From: Trichuris trichiura
Taxonomy: Eukaryota; Nematoda; Enoplea; Trichinellida; Trichuridae
Direction of reading: 5' to 3'
DNA length: 64,000 bases
NCBI GenBank assembly: GCA_037903355.1
Contig: JBAJFE010000027.1
Location: forward strand, 62,001 to 126,000
Under the pieces are notes generated by a model. The model searched no databases, was not told the origin of the DNA, and saw only the letters and a list, made by a program, of their open reading frames with translations. Shown here in pieces: positions 11,001-21,624 of this stretch; position 1 is the first letter of the stretch; the number at the start of each line of letters is the position of its first letter. Made by a program: the position numbers and the translations under genes.

Positions 11001-14000
11001 CATACACCGGCGAAAAGCCACTGCCCTGGATACCTTCTCCCTCGATTGTACTTACTCCGGGAAAACAGCGACTCGTCTAGCTCGACCGTCATCCCAGGTC
11101 TACCAAGTTGCACGGGTTCTTCGACGAGCGCGTCAGCTGTAAGTTGCCGCAGGTACCTGCATCAACGCACTACAGTACTGTTACATAGGCCTGAAGAACA
11201 CATAGTTCCTATAGGTACACTAGAAGTCCAGCGGATCACTAACCGAGCTCAACCTCGCAGAACTTCATCGTTGTGTACCCGCGACTCCAGTGGTACAACA
11301 CCTGGACCGCTTTCTGCAGCTCAATCCTTTCGCGAGGTACTGCAGAGAACAGGCTGCATCGTTACAAAACGGCCATTGCACTAGATGCACTTACTGTCGA
11401 ACCATGTGCCTGTGCGTACCGACAGTTCCTTGCGGCAGGTCCGTCTGTGACAGCGACAGGCCAAGCCGCCGCGCCCCAGGCACATCGCGTGTCCACAAGA
11501 CGAGCATAGGCGTTCGCTGTGCAGCAGTCCCTTGTCGCGCAAGAACTGGGCCGCCGCTTTCTCGTCTGGCACTAAATGCAGCAACCAAATGATGTTTCTT
11601 TGAATCCTTTTCTGTTGTTTCCTCCTTGACTTCACTTGACTAGCGCTCGGTACAGTTTCACTTCCTTGGCTTGTGGTAGGCAAATCGTCACTGCTCGCTT
11701 CCATGGACATGTTGCAGAATGAGATGTGCACAATTTACCATAGCACGACGCGGCTAAGATCCTTGACCTTCACTTGCTGTTATTCGATTGCAAACAGACA
11801 CCTTAGCGTTATCCGCTGCGCAACCAATTGTATGTCCAGTATCTCGCAACGACGCGCAGCTGCTACTTTCCCTAATACTCACTCTTTTGTATGCATCAGT
11901 AGCTGCATCACTGACACTTCCATTAGTGCACACTTAACGCGAGAGAAAATAACTGCCCCGTTGTTTCGCTAATAACACTTCATTGAGCGCTGGAACTTCC
12001 TACGGGTCAGTGGTCGCATCAGTGACACTTCCATTGTGCTGCCGTGCCGGCTGCTCAGCAAGCGTTCAGTATCGCGAACGAAAATAACCGTGCAGGTGCA
12101 ACGCTATTAACACTTCATTACGCACTCGAAACAGGGATTACGCTTTGATATTGCCGCGTGCCGATAGTGGCGGGCCACTATCAAAGGAGATCCAAAAGTT
12201 GCCTGGCCATACTGTTATTGGAATGATGCTAAGTTTCGTTACACAACGATTGGGACGCAACTTGCACGCAAACTTTCAGAAATTGGATGTTTAAAAGATG
12301 ATTCGGATGTTATCTGATTACGCTGCCAAATTTTACCGTTCATTTATAGGCGCATGTTCGACCGTAGCGTAAATAAGAGCTTGACAAATTCGGCCTTTAA
12401 GGAATTCTCGGTTTAATGCCAGCGTTACTTCGCCGAAGGCTGTGTGTGAGCATTGTCACTTTTGTCAGCAACTTGCGACGTTACTCAATAGATGCTTTGC
12501 GCTAGCCCTAATTTGGCAAGCTTCGTTCAGATTGCGACTTTTGTCAATATCGCAATGTAAACGTAACGTACGAAATAAACGAAAAACGTTCTACACTTTT
12601 GGAGAACTTGTTCCTTTCAAGGTTCGAAAGACCCGTTGCATTTGTTTTTTCAAGTTCTGCAATTGCTGTCAAAACATCCACACGCTGCTTTCATAGCACG
12701 CGCTTTATGGGACGAAGAATTGTATGGCCTCCTTTCATTAAGGAATATCCACGAACGAACTTCAGTAAAACGCTTGCTTCCAACTTCATAGTTGATCTTC
12801 TGGTTCACGGGTTTGGCCTGTTGGATGTATCTGTAGTTAAACTTCAAAGTGCCCTACGTAGGAATGGATGAGCAAATTGTTAGAGAAATTACAGAACAAA
12901 TCAGATACCGTACGTAGGGAGTTCTGGAGGGAGCTCCCTAACACTGCTGACGACGGAACACGAGCAGTTCCGAAACGTACGGTATCCGATTTGTTCTGTA
13001 ATTTCTCTAACAATTTGCTCATCCATTCGTTCGTAGGGCACTTTGAAGTTTACTTACAGATACATCCAACAGGCCAAACCCGTGAACTAGAAGATCAACT
13101 ATGAAACAACCAAAGCCTTGAAAACTGGGTGTTTTGTAACGGGCTGTATTTTCATGGTTGTAAGGTCTTCTACGGCTTTTCCCGTTTTTCGTTGTGCTGT
13201 TATCTGTAATTAAACTAAAACAACTGCTCTACCAACGGATGGATGAGCCGTTATTAAGAAAATGTACAGATATCAATACACTCAACTTTTTAATGTTCAA
13301 AGCTTTCGGAACTAGACCGTTCCGAAAGCTTTGAACATTAAAAAGTTGAGTGCGTTGATATCTGTACATTTTCTTAATAACGGCTCATCCATCCGTTGGT
13401 AGAGCAGTTGTTTTAGTTTAATTACAGATAACAGCACAACGAAAAACGGGAAAAGCCGTAGAAGACTTTACAACCAACCAAAGCCTGTTAAGAGACACCC
13501 AGTCTTTCGAAATGCTTCCAACTGTAGGAAAACAAAGCTCACTTAAGCTGTACTGAATTTGCCAGTACGGAAACCGCCGCTGCTACTCAAATTGGTTGAA
13601 ATAAAACTTATTGCTCTAAAACTTAGTCGCGATTACATTTTTTAGCTAGTTTTTTCAATATAGATTATTATTTACTACTTTATTTGATTGCATTGCCTTG
13701 CATTGTGCTTAAACTCTTCTTGCTTTATCAGAAACGTGCTGAACACTTGCTATGGTCTGAAGAGATGGCAAATCGGTGAAATTGCTTCAAAAATCGGTCA
13801 ATTGTACTACCATTATTAGTAGGAGAATTGACAACAACGAAATGCCGACGTTATGTTACCTTTTTGTCCAACTTGCAGCATCAGGACGAGCAACACCGCC
13901 TATCTAATGGAAACATATGCCTTTTACTTGGCCGTGCGGTCGCGTCAGTACTTTGCCAGCGTAGAAGCGGAGGATCGGTTCCAGGCCTAAATTTTCATTA

Positions 14001-15864
14001 ATTTTTGATGGCAAGGAAGACTTTTTTAAGATCAGAATTGGCTTTAAAAAAGTTGCGCTACCACGCGCGCTTTATTGTCGTATGCTTGCTGCTCAAAAAA
14101 ATGAAACAAGCTCGAGACTTAATTAGGGTAAATATGGAGCTGGTCATTTCGAATTTGGATCTTCAAAGCTAGCCAGTTAAGGAGATGAGTCGGCTGGTGG
14201 ACGACTACATAAGAAAGTACGACAGCGAGGATCGTCTGGCCTGGTCGATGGTATTGACAGAAGTGAAAACTTTCGTCGAAGTACGCCGCGCCGGTCAGTG
14301 CGCAGTATTATCAAGTTGATCACCTTCTACCAGGCGGATAACGTTGTAAACGTTGTGGACGTGGACTCGTCTTCCGTTATGGTCAGTCACCGTCTATCTG
14401 CCTACTCACTTCCCCTTTTGGAAAGAAGCGACGACTTGGGCTTCACACTTGCTGAAGCTGTGATTGTCGGCTCAAACAGCTCGCAGGTGGACTATGAAAC
14501 AGCCTCAGTAGAATAGCTGAACAGCTGCTCTTTCCTCTAGGTCACTTTTGGGGAGTTTACGCTCGACATGTATTGGATGTTGCAAGTGCTCGAACGGGAA
14601 ATCGAAGAAGATCTCTCCTATTCGAATCACCGACTCGATTCATCGCCAGCTCCGGGGAAGTCCTTTAACGTTAGCTCTGTTGCTTTTAACATCATCCCAG
14701 TGTTGCTTAGACGTCTTATACTGCAGACAGTGGACGAATATTACAATGAAAATCCAAGGAAAAGCCTTTTGTACAAGCCAACGTTTGACCAGTTTTTGAA
14801 ATACCTATACCGTTCCTATGAGGAGTTGGCTCCATACCGTATTCTTCTGCTCTACCTCTCAGCTGATGCTACTCAAGGCGCTACGCAGACTAGGAGCGGT
14901 AAAGACAGCACGTATAACGCAGTTTGGACAAATCCAGTAATTTGCTAGATCGCACTTGGTGTGGAGGTCTGGTGCTAAATGGAGGTTTTGGTCAGAACAT
15001 GCGAGATCTGGCTGAGCCTTCTATGACCGATGCATGCGCTGACGTTCAATGGTAATAATATTACCCTATTAGGATATGCGAATTAAAAAATAATTATTTC
15101 GTCTCTTTTATCATAGCCTCTATCCCGGCGATCTTCGCCTCTTCTTCAGAAAGCCGATTATGCTCATCGTTGACAGTAGCAGCAGCGATGCTTTTCTGGT
15201 AGCGTAGTTCGAACTTACTTGTCCTCAGCTAATTAGCCGCTTTTCCTAATCTAGAACATAGAAAGTCAATTCGGGCAACCAGTAGCAGTGCTCTGCTCCC
15301 CGGTTGAAATGCCAAAATTTTTGCAAGGTAAAATTTTTCTGGGTTACATATCATTTGGCAAAAGTATACCCTTTTTTGCCCAGGACGACCTCAAAGGGGA
15401 AGCTTGTTCACGCTGTTCTTGCATTGTCCGTTGACAGCATATTGCTTCATCTGCAATATATCGCGGCTACCTTTATCCTTATGGGACAAATGCCAGGCGC
15501 AAGTGGAGAAATTTTATGCCGAAGCGAGCAAGCTCCTGCTACGCTCAAAAGTAGTAGGTAAGAAAAGCTGAGCGTAGAAAAAAGGTGGTCACCGTAAATC
15601 GCTCATTTTGCAGACCTCTCCTATCGAGCTTTCTATTCGGACATGTTTCTGCGAGTGATGATTTTGCGCTTCCTCTTTTGCCAGTGCACTTTACGAATGC
15701 ATCGCAGCTTTCGCGACAATCCAAAATACCTGCCACACAGCAGCCCTTCCTTTGACGATACAGAAATTCCGCAGCATCCCGGTTTGCTGCGATTGATCAC
15801 CGACTTGGCATGCACTTTGGACGTTATGTCAGCGTTCAGGGACAACGACGAAACGGTCTGTTGA
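8013..15864 (+). CDS. SCAI: SCAI (suppressor of cancer cell invasion) orthologue, 13 exons
   Basis: Exons rebuilt from homology and GT-AG sites: 8013-8119, 8229-8324, 13732-13818, 13879-13977, 14031-14127, 14173-14280, 14334-14486, 14541-14898, 14949-15051, 15117-15198, 15255-15327, 15384-15557, 15614-15864. The phases fit throughout and give 595 aa, close to about 606 aa in human SCAI. Diagnostic blocks are FCYLLNKSRQLFNGLR, FTKLWKFQQQNR, YGLKRWQIGEIASKIGQLYY, ARFIVVCLLL, LEREIEEDL, LLYKPTF, MLIVDSSSSDAF, FGQPVAVLCSP and QRGSLFTLFL, then a C-terminal helical block ending in DETVC. SCAI is known as a nuclear repressor of MRTF/SRF transcription that also acts in DNA double-strand-break repair. 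Twelve introns are seen: ten are 45-65 nt, the first is 109 nt, and the second is 5,407 nt and full of transposons. Exon 8 carries an extra acidic/Ser-rich insert (about residues 212-246) compared with human. Upstream untranslated exons were not sought. Confidence 0.93.
8325..10202. other. 5' part of SCAI intron 2, no gene seen
   Basis: About 1.9 kb of A/T-rich sequence with only short, unrecognised open frames. It lies between SCAI exon 2 and the Merlin element. Confidence 0.5.
10203..12193 (-). mobile_element. Merlin DNA transposon inside SCAI intron 2
   Basis: Inverted termini GGGTCTCCTTTGACAGTGG at the left and the inverse of GGATCTCCTTTGATAGTGG at the right bound about 2 kb. The left end continues into the 'GGCGGCAACTTCAAAGG' block seen in several MITEs of this window. 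A Merlin-type transposase is encoded on the minus strand between them. A short tract of GCCTAA/CCTAAG units lies at about 10362-10378. No matching 8-bp target duplication was found, so the left boundary may be rearranged. Confidence 0.7.
10580..11731 (-). pseudogene. Merlin (IS1595/ISXO2-type DDE) transposase, frameshifted
   Basis: The 5' half (11731 down to about 11381) carries a zinc-ribbon region, CSSCGHAMCLG...CRCH..TCRKELSVRTGTWF. The 3' half (11113-10580) is an ISXO2-like catalytic domain with DDE residues in VELDESLF, VMTDEWRAY and TQTVESLWAQLK, followed by the usual basic SGNKRRRG stretch. The segment between them (11113-11381) contains homologous sequence (QVLYHWSRGYT) but also stops and a frame change, so one continuous protein is not encoded. 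Merlin transposases make 8-9 bp target duplications. The element is antisense to SCAI. Confidence 0.8.
12783..13105. repeat. Foldback palindrome F1 with hammerhead-like centre
   Basis: Arms 12783-12915 and 12976-13105 are inverted copies, both containing the GGCCTGTTGGATGTATCTGTA block (right arm inverted). The spacer holds a hammerhead-like core at 12947-12975: CTGACGA, stem CGGAAC/GTTCC, GAAA, then the self-complementary CGTACG. Two open frames that look like related proteins are only the two arms read on opposite strands. It lies in SCAI intron 2; a half copy occurs at about 60775-60955. Confidence 0.75.
12947..12975 (+). ncRNA. Hammerhead-ribozyme-like motif
   Basis: CTGACGA is followed by GGAAC, the loop acgagca, GTTCC and GAAA, then CGTACGG and a GTA site. 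Position 7 of the hammerhead core tolerates any base, so CTGACGA is acceptable. The base just after CTGANGA is C, which does not pair with the last stem base if GAAA is kept intact. This is a reservation shared by all copies in the window. Confidence 0.45.
13156..13475. repeat. Foldback palindrome F2
   Basis: Arms of about 145 bp meet at the centre GCTTTCGGAACTAGACCGTT followed by CCGAAAGC. Each arm contains CATCCATCCGTTGGTAGAGC and the AAACGGGAAAAGCCGTAGAAG block in one or the other orientation. At this centre the CTGANGA half of the hammerhead core is missing, but the CCGAAAGC half is present on both strands. Related copies are 48957-49143 (one arm with an intact core) and 57651-58025 (full palindrome). 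F2 lies about 50 bp after F1 and 255 bp before SCAI exon 3. Confidence 0.75.
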
Positions 15865-16422
15865 AATCAGCCGTTCCACAGAAGCAGTCACGAGCTTGGT
15901 AGGTTTTTTTATTGGCTTCCGCTTGTTCTATTCCCACCAGCAATGTTTTACAAAGAGAAAAATACTGGCCCACATATGTTCCCAATTATTAATAACAATC
16001 GTAAAAAAGACACTTGAAAAGCCAAGAGGAAATACGTTAAAGGCTCAATTACCTATGCATCGCTCAAAACCACCATATGTTTAGCTAGCTAAATTGCTTA
16101 CACCTTGACGTCATAAATATACAATAACACGTTATTCATAAGAAGCTTTTTCATCAAAAAGTTTTCCTTCATTTTGTGCGTAGAGTACTTTGCCCTGCTA
16201 AGCTGAAAAAGCACGCTGACGAACACTGTGGAATCCGCTAACGCTAATAAAATGTTTGCTCTTTCAAAAAACCTTTATTTCAACGATGTAGCTAGATTAA
16301 GTGGTATTACTGCAAAATCTGCGCGTATTTTGGGCGAGCTTTTGCCGACCGCTCTGCTTGGGCAATTTTTTTTTTAACTGCCCTTATACATAGACGCCAA
16401 ATGCATCACCGTTTTGATGACT

Positions 16423-16425
<3 letters not shown>
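15865..16425 (+). other. SCAI 3' flank
   Basis: There is no gene. The first clear polyadenylation signal is AATAAA at 16246-16251, about 380 bp after the SCAI stop, and could end the transcript. The rest is A/T-rich. Confidence 0.4.

Positions 16426-16456
<31 letters not shown>
16426..16456. repeat. (TA)n microsatellite
   Basis: A pure TA run of about 15 units. It abuts the end of a pogo/Tigger remnant, as do the other TA runs in this window; pogo elements insert at TA. Confidence 0.9.
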
Positions 16457-16457
<1 letters not shown>

Positions 16458-17520
16458 GGGTGGCCCTTGTTATTCGCGGTTAATTCGTCCAACATTTTGA
16501 GCATCTTACCGCGTAAAGTTGAATTCCGTGTTATATAGGCTACCCTATGAAAAAGGCTAAATAGCTTATGTTCTAGCTGCGTATTTCGTCCTGTCCCTTT
16601 GAATTCCTTCGGGAACGGTTATCGTACCTAGTGATCCTTCGAAGCTTGGTACTACGGAATCTAGCTACGTGATAATAACATCAATGAAACTACGCTTGTC
16701 CCATCAGGTTAGCCATGAGAGTCCAGTCCATTAGATACATTAAAGGATGAAAGTAAGATGCACTTTCTTTAAACGCCTGGGAATCACCTTGCTTTAATGA
16801 GCCCAGCAATGTACTGGTGCGCGGAATGAGTAAAGTGCAGGGGAAATATAAAACACAGAGGCGCACTTAAACAGAAATAGTGAACATCACACGGAACACA
16901 TCCAAATAGAGCAAAACGTTTACGGCATCATGTATCAATTTACCCACTCTCTGTAGGTGGGCGCAGATCCCCTGGAGAACGGCCAGTCCTAAGATTTCTT
17001 GAACTTGTTGGTAGCAAAGCTTCTCGCCTTAAAATGTTAGTATTCGCAGCTGCCGAAGCTTTGTTTAAAAACGTTGTTATAGGGAGCTGTATCTGCCTTC
17101 TCTTCGCTTGATCAAATAAGTCTTGTAGCGGCTTCAACGAAGCCGTTATTCTTCGTGTAACCATGATGCCACGTTCCATGGATGGATCGTATTTAGCAAT
17201 CAAATCCTTTAGGACCTGAGCTTCCCGGAAAATACTGGCAAGCGTTTGCAGCATCCAATCTGAAGGTGTTTATGCTCCTGTATCTTCCATACCATCGTCG
17301 TCGCTGCTTGTTAGTGATTGCAGCAGTTCCTCGAGTTCCTCGTTGATGGACGGTTCTCCACAATCTTCTGTGTGCTCCCCGATATCGTCTTCTATCATGT
17401 AGGAGAAACCCTCATCTCCCAACTCCTTGGCAATATTCACTTTGTCCATGACCTCCTCATCGACGGTACCTGAGTCCTCGCATTCACTGACTGCGTCTTC
17501 CCGCCGACTCTTCCAGCAGA
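16457..17520 (-). pseudogene. pogo/Tigger family C remnant with transposase C-terminus
   Basis: The left part carries the terminal block GGTTAATTCGTCCAACATTT, also found at about 29480 and 30345. On the minus strand, 17480 down to 16940 encode the C-terminal part of a Tigger1-like transposase. It has an acidic region with MDKVNIAKELGDEGFS and EELEELLQSLTSSDDDG, then a stop, then LASIFREAQVLKDLIAKYD and MERGIMVTRRI in another frame. Similar tails occur at 29525-29850 and 41272-41900. The DDE domain is missing here. Confidence 0.65.
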
Positions 17521-18240
17521 AGTTGAAGGGTTTGTGAAAGCTAAGGGGGCCCTTGGGGGTCCCCGGTTGCGCCTATACATCTTTTTTGCTAATTTAACTT
17601 TTCTCGTGAAAACGGTGAGTAACCAATTTCTCGATATCACGGAGCATAGACGGAGGAACTCGTCATCAGCGCAGCGTGGCGCCCCTGATCAACGGAACCT
17701 AGCTGCGTTCTAAGTCACTGACAAATTGCAACAGCTCGCTGAATACTGAATGTGGCTGCGCAATCCTCCCCTTGGCCGGGACTCGAAATCGTTCGGAAGA
17801 ACTTTACGGTTGTTGCATTCAGCAACCGGCGGGACGCTTGACGTCGTGTCTTCAGGGGACGCCGTCAACAAAGAAACGTGAAGGTCACAAGGAATTTTTT
17901 CTTTGACACCGGGCAACGTGGTTCTTTTTTCTCTTGCATGCATCCTGTCATAGGCTCGCGGAGGCTTACGTCTTCACTGTTGTTACTTTTGCACAAATGC
18001 ATTGTTCCAAGTCACTAGGTTCAAAAATTCAGCATTCGATGGTCACAAGTTTCTGTGAACCTCAAGAAAGGTCAAATCTTTACGGGAAGGAGATAAAGGT
18101 AACTGTTACGTCATTTCCGTTTGATCTTTCATTTCATTAGTGATTTAGTACTGTCTGTAGATTAGAATGGGTTCTAGGAGGTCTTAATTAAGTTTATGAG
18201 GTGATGAAACCATGTTGAGTTTCTTTTATGGAAATTTTGT
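17521..18240. other. Non-coding
   Basis: No recognised gene. It lies between pogo debris and a PLE-derived terminal fragment. Confidence 0.3.
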
Positions 18241-18420
18241 CCCGTTGATAATATTTTTATTATTCCGTAGCTTTCGGGTCAAACGAGACCCGTCTTCAGC
18301 GGTGTTAATATAAAGCAATGACGTAACGAAAATTCACGGTCGAAAATTTCCGTAAAAGAAACTCAACATGAAACTATACGGTCCCGTACCAAGAAGTTAC
18401 ATTTACAAAAGTGATGAAAC
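18241..18420 (-). repeat. PLE terminal-repeat fragment with hammerhead-like core
   Basis: On the minus strand CTGAAGA (18293-18299), stem CGGGTC/GACCCG and GAAAG (18272-18275) form the same core as at 52036-52063. The 'CGGTCCCGTA' block at 18379-18388 also occurs in the tail of the PLE near 52210, which supports a Penelope origin. Confidence 0.45.
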
Positions 18421-18849
18421 CATGTCTTATTCGACTTGAAAGTAGGAAAGGAGGGAAACAGAGAGGAGGGACAAGGAAAGCCATGTATACAAAAGCTTGG
18501 CGCTACGCGTGGGTTGCTTGCATTGGCTATGAGGACGCAGCGTCGTTCTCAGACCTAACGAGGAAACATGTTCTGAGAATGAGGACGTAGACCTTCCAAA
18601 TTTAGCAAGAAATAGAAACCGTTGCAGATCCGGTTTCCGCCAGTTACTGAGGCAGGACGTGTATAAGTCTTTATAATTTATCGCAGTGAGCTTTTACTTC
18701 CCCAAAGTCAGCGCAATGCTTTGTATCTCTGGAGGTGTTAATGACAATCATGCTTATCCTAGATGGCCTCACTGAAAAAGAAAGGTAGGCAATATAGCGC
18801 CGCATACCTAAATTACGGATTTATACAATCACTTTCGAACCCTGAGTAA
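18421..18849. other. Non-coding
   Basis: No recognised gene upstream of the hAT pseudogene; its 5' TIR was not found here. Confidence 0.3.
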
Positions 18850-20544
18850 CCGCTGTGCCTCATCTGCGAGAAGACTTTTGCCAACAAAATCGTGAAACCG
18901 TCAGAATTAATGAAGTATTTAAACAGAATGCATGGCGACAAAGCCGGCAAAGATCTTTCATATTTTCAATCTCTACGGGACAGCTTTAAAAAACGGCCGA
19001 GATTATCAAGCATTTTTTCGTCTGCATCGAGTCAAAGTAGCGATGGTTTGCATGCTTCTTATAACCTCTCTTTAATGATCGAAAAATCTGGAAAACCGCA
19101 TACCATTGGTGAACAGCTGTTACTTCCCGTCGTGAGTGAGGCGCTACGTACTATGCTGCACATGGCAGCGACAAAAATAATTAAGAAAAGTCCCTTTGAG
19201 CAATAATACGGTGCAACGACGAATTGATGAAATGGGTGCTGATGTAGAGAGCACGCTAAGTGAATTTTTGAAAACGGCGCAATTTTCACTACAGTTGGAC
19301 GAGTCCGTTTTGCCGCAGAATGAAGTATTGTTGCTTACGTACGTGCGGTTTATAAAAGGGAAAAGGCTAGAAGAGGAACTACCGTTTGCGAGGGAAACGA
19401 TGTCTGATACTAAGGGAGAGTCTAGATTTTACACTGTATAGGATTTCTTTCAAGAAAAAGGAATTCTGCTAACAAATATAATGTCAGTTGCGACGGATGA
19501 TGCTTCTTCAATGGTAGGATGCCACCGGAGTTTTATATCCTACCCAAAACGTTCAGTTCCAAATGTTTTGGCAGTGCACTGCGCAATACGCCAACAACAC
19601 CTGGTTGCAAAGCGCCTCAATGCTCGTCTATATCGCTCCTTGCAATACGTTATCTTAGCGATCAACAAAGTTAAGAGAAATCCATTAAAAGACAGATTAT
19701 TCAACCAGTTATGTGACGAAAATGATGAGGAGTTCACCCGTTTGCTCATCCACACAGAAGTTAGATGGCTATCAAGAAGCGTATGTGCCTGAACCGTTTC
19801 TATCAGCTTTTTCAAACGGTTGTGCAGTTCTTTGAAAGCGATGATGTTGAGCTCGGGAACAACTTGAAGAAGCACAAGGGCGACGTCGCTTATCTGTCAG
19901 ACCTTTATTTTAAATTTAACGAAACGAATCCCCAGTTGCAAGGAGACGATCTGAATTTGATCAAGACCAAGAATGTTATTTCAGCCTTCGTCTCCAAGCT
20001 CTTACTTTTCAAACGGAACTTGGCATGTGGAGAGTTTTACCAGTTCCCTAACCTTGGCGAGCTGAAGAAAACGTGCAGCATACCCGACGACGATGTCCAC
20101 ATTTACTGCGACCACTTGAGTATGCTGCACAAGGAAATGCGTGAAAGATATGAAGACATCCTGACAATGAGAATACCAGCCTGAATTTTGGATCCATATT
20201 GAAACGCTAACCAAATAGAGACATTTTTGCAAGAAGAGCTGATTGAATTGCAAGCGAATGAAGAACTGAAGCCTAAATTTAAGAGTGGCTACAGTCAGTT
20301 CTGGTTGCAGCATCAAATCGCGATGCTTTATCCTGAATTTTGGAAGGTCGTTAAAAAGTTCCTCGTACCGCTTCCTATTTCTTATTTAATTGAACCTGGG
20401 TGCAGTGCCGCAACAGATCTTTTGGTTAAAAAAAGAAACGGGCTACAAATAGGGAAGCGTGGAGACTTAAGATTGCTGCTAACGAATATTGAACATAACA
20501 AGGAAAAGTTGGTATTAGTGCATCAGCCTCAGCCATCACACTGA
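18850..20544 (+). pseudogene. hAT transposase (ZBED5/SCAND3-like), decayed
   Basis: The domains appear in order but in several frames. A BED-type finger (CLICEKTFANK...MHGDKAG) starts near 18856. The transposase body contains SLQLDESV (about 19295), SVATDDASSMVG and HCAIRQQHLVAKRL. The C-terminal dimerisation domain has KKFLVPLPISYLIEPGCSAA (20350-20410) and GDLRLLLTNIEHN. Breaks include a frame change near 19190, a stop at 19439-19441, a frame change near 19780 and a stop at 20182-20184. The domain order matches vertebrate ZBED5/FAM200-like domesticated hATs, but the lesions show a dead transposon rather than a host gene. Confidence 0.8.
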
Positions 20545-21624
20545 TTTGCCAACATAGCCAACTTTTACCGCTTCTTAAAGTCAAATAGTAAACTTGAATA
20601 CAATGTTACAGAGTTCGGAGAACCGACGTCTAGCATGATTAACGTACAATACTGTTGTTGTTAACAAGGCGACAAGTACAGCAGAAAACAGTCGGAGAAT
20701 TTGACTGTGCGCGTCAAAAGCGCGTTAAAGTTTCTAACAAACCACTCTAGTACCCTGCCACCGGAGAATTAAATGCCAGTTAGTCACAAGAAAAAAGAGC
20801 TCTTCATTCCCGTTGTAAGCAAGACAGCGTAAGAGCACCTAAACCATCACGGCCTTCAGAACCCAACTGGCTCCCTCATTAACAATAGGGCACATGCCCT
20901 GGGTGAAAGGAGACACCCATCTGGTTTCGTCTTTAGCGAAGCGCTTGTGCTCCATTGCTGACGACAGAACCAGTTGAGTTCCGAAAGCTCCTGTCGTTTG
21001 AATGCTCCTACGTTCTTTTACATACAACAGGAATAAGCGGCTCTTTTTTTCTTGTGGTAAAACTGCTGACCTGTAAAAAGACACGGAATCTTTATGCCAG
21101 GTAGTCCTTGCAAATCTTGACTACAAATCCAATAATCTTAACAGGAAAACTTGGATCTTTTCACGCTCATTCCCCCCGCAAGAGCAGGTGGCAATATCAA
21201 GGGGTAATGCGCGATGATAACACGGATCAGTGGAACAAACGGGAGGGACGTCTTACGGCGGGTCACTGAACACTGGACAATGAACCAGCACAATTTATGT
21301 GTAGGCTTAGGCTTAGGCTAGGGCAGGACAAGACGGCTGGCAGAGGTACAGTACCCACTTGACCTCTTTTGAAGTTTGTCACCACTTGCGGGTGGAACCA
21401 GCTTGAAAAGACCCAGAAACTTTTTTCACACAAACCCATTTTCAAGACGAAACCTTGGCAACTGCGTAAGGAAGAAGTCTTGACCAATTCCCAATGACCA
21501 AGGAACCTTTTTTGGCCTATCTTCATACGCTCAGCAGGGGATACTGAGCAATATAGGTCGTGTGAAACACTTAGACCGCGTAACTTAAAAGCATTGCACA
21601 CATAGCAGGAATTAGACTTGGATT
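20545..21624. other. Merlin-like repeat debris with one hammerhead-like core
   Basis: No gene. At 20958-20986 (+) lies CTGACGA, stem GAAC/GTTC, then GAAAGCTCC. At 21300-21325 tandem TTAGGC units are followed by GGGCAGGACAAG, and at about 21355-21400 lies an inverse copy of the CAACTTCAAA...GTCAAGTGG block. This is an inverted, partial member of the telomere-tract MITE family. Confidence 0.45.

Noticed and set aside
12837..13104. Two similar open frames (starting MSKLLEKLQNKSD) on opposite strands
   Set aside because: They are the two arms of palindrome F1 read in each direction, so they are not genes.
18850..20544. A domesticated ZBED host gene
   Set aside because: At least two frame changes and two in-frame stops mark it as a dead transposon copy.
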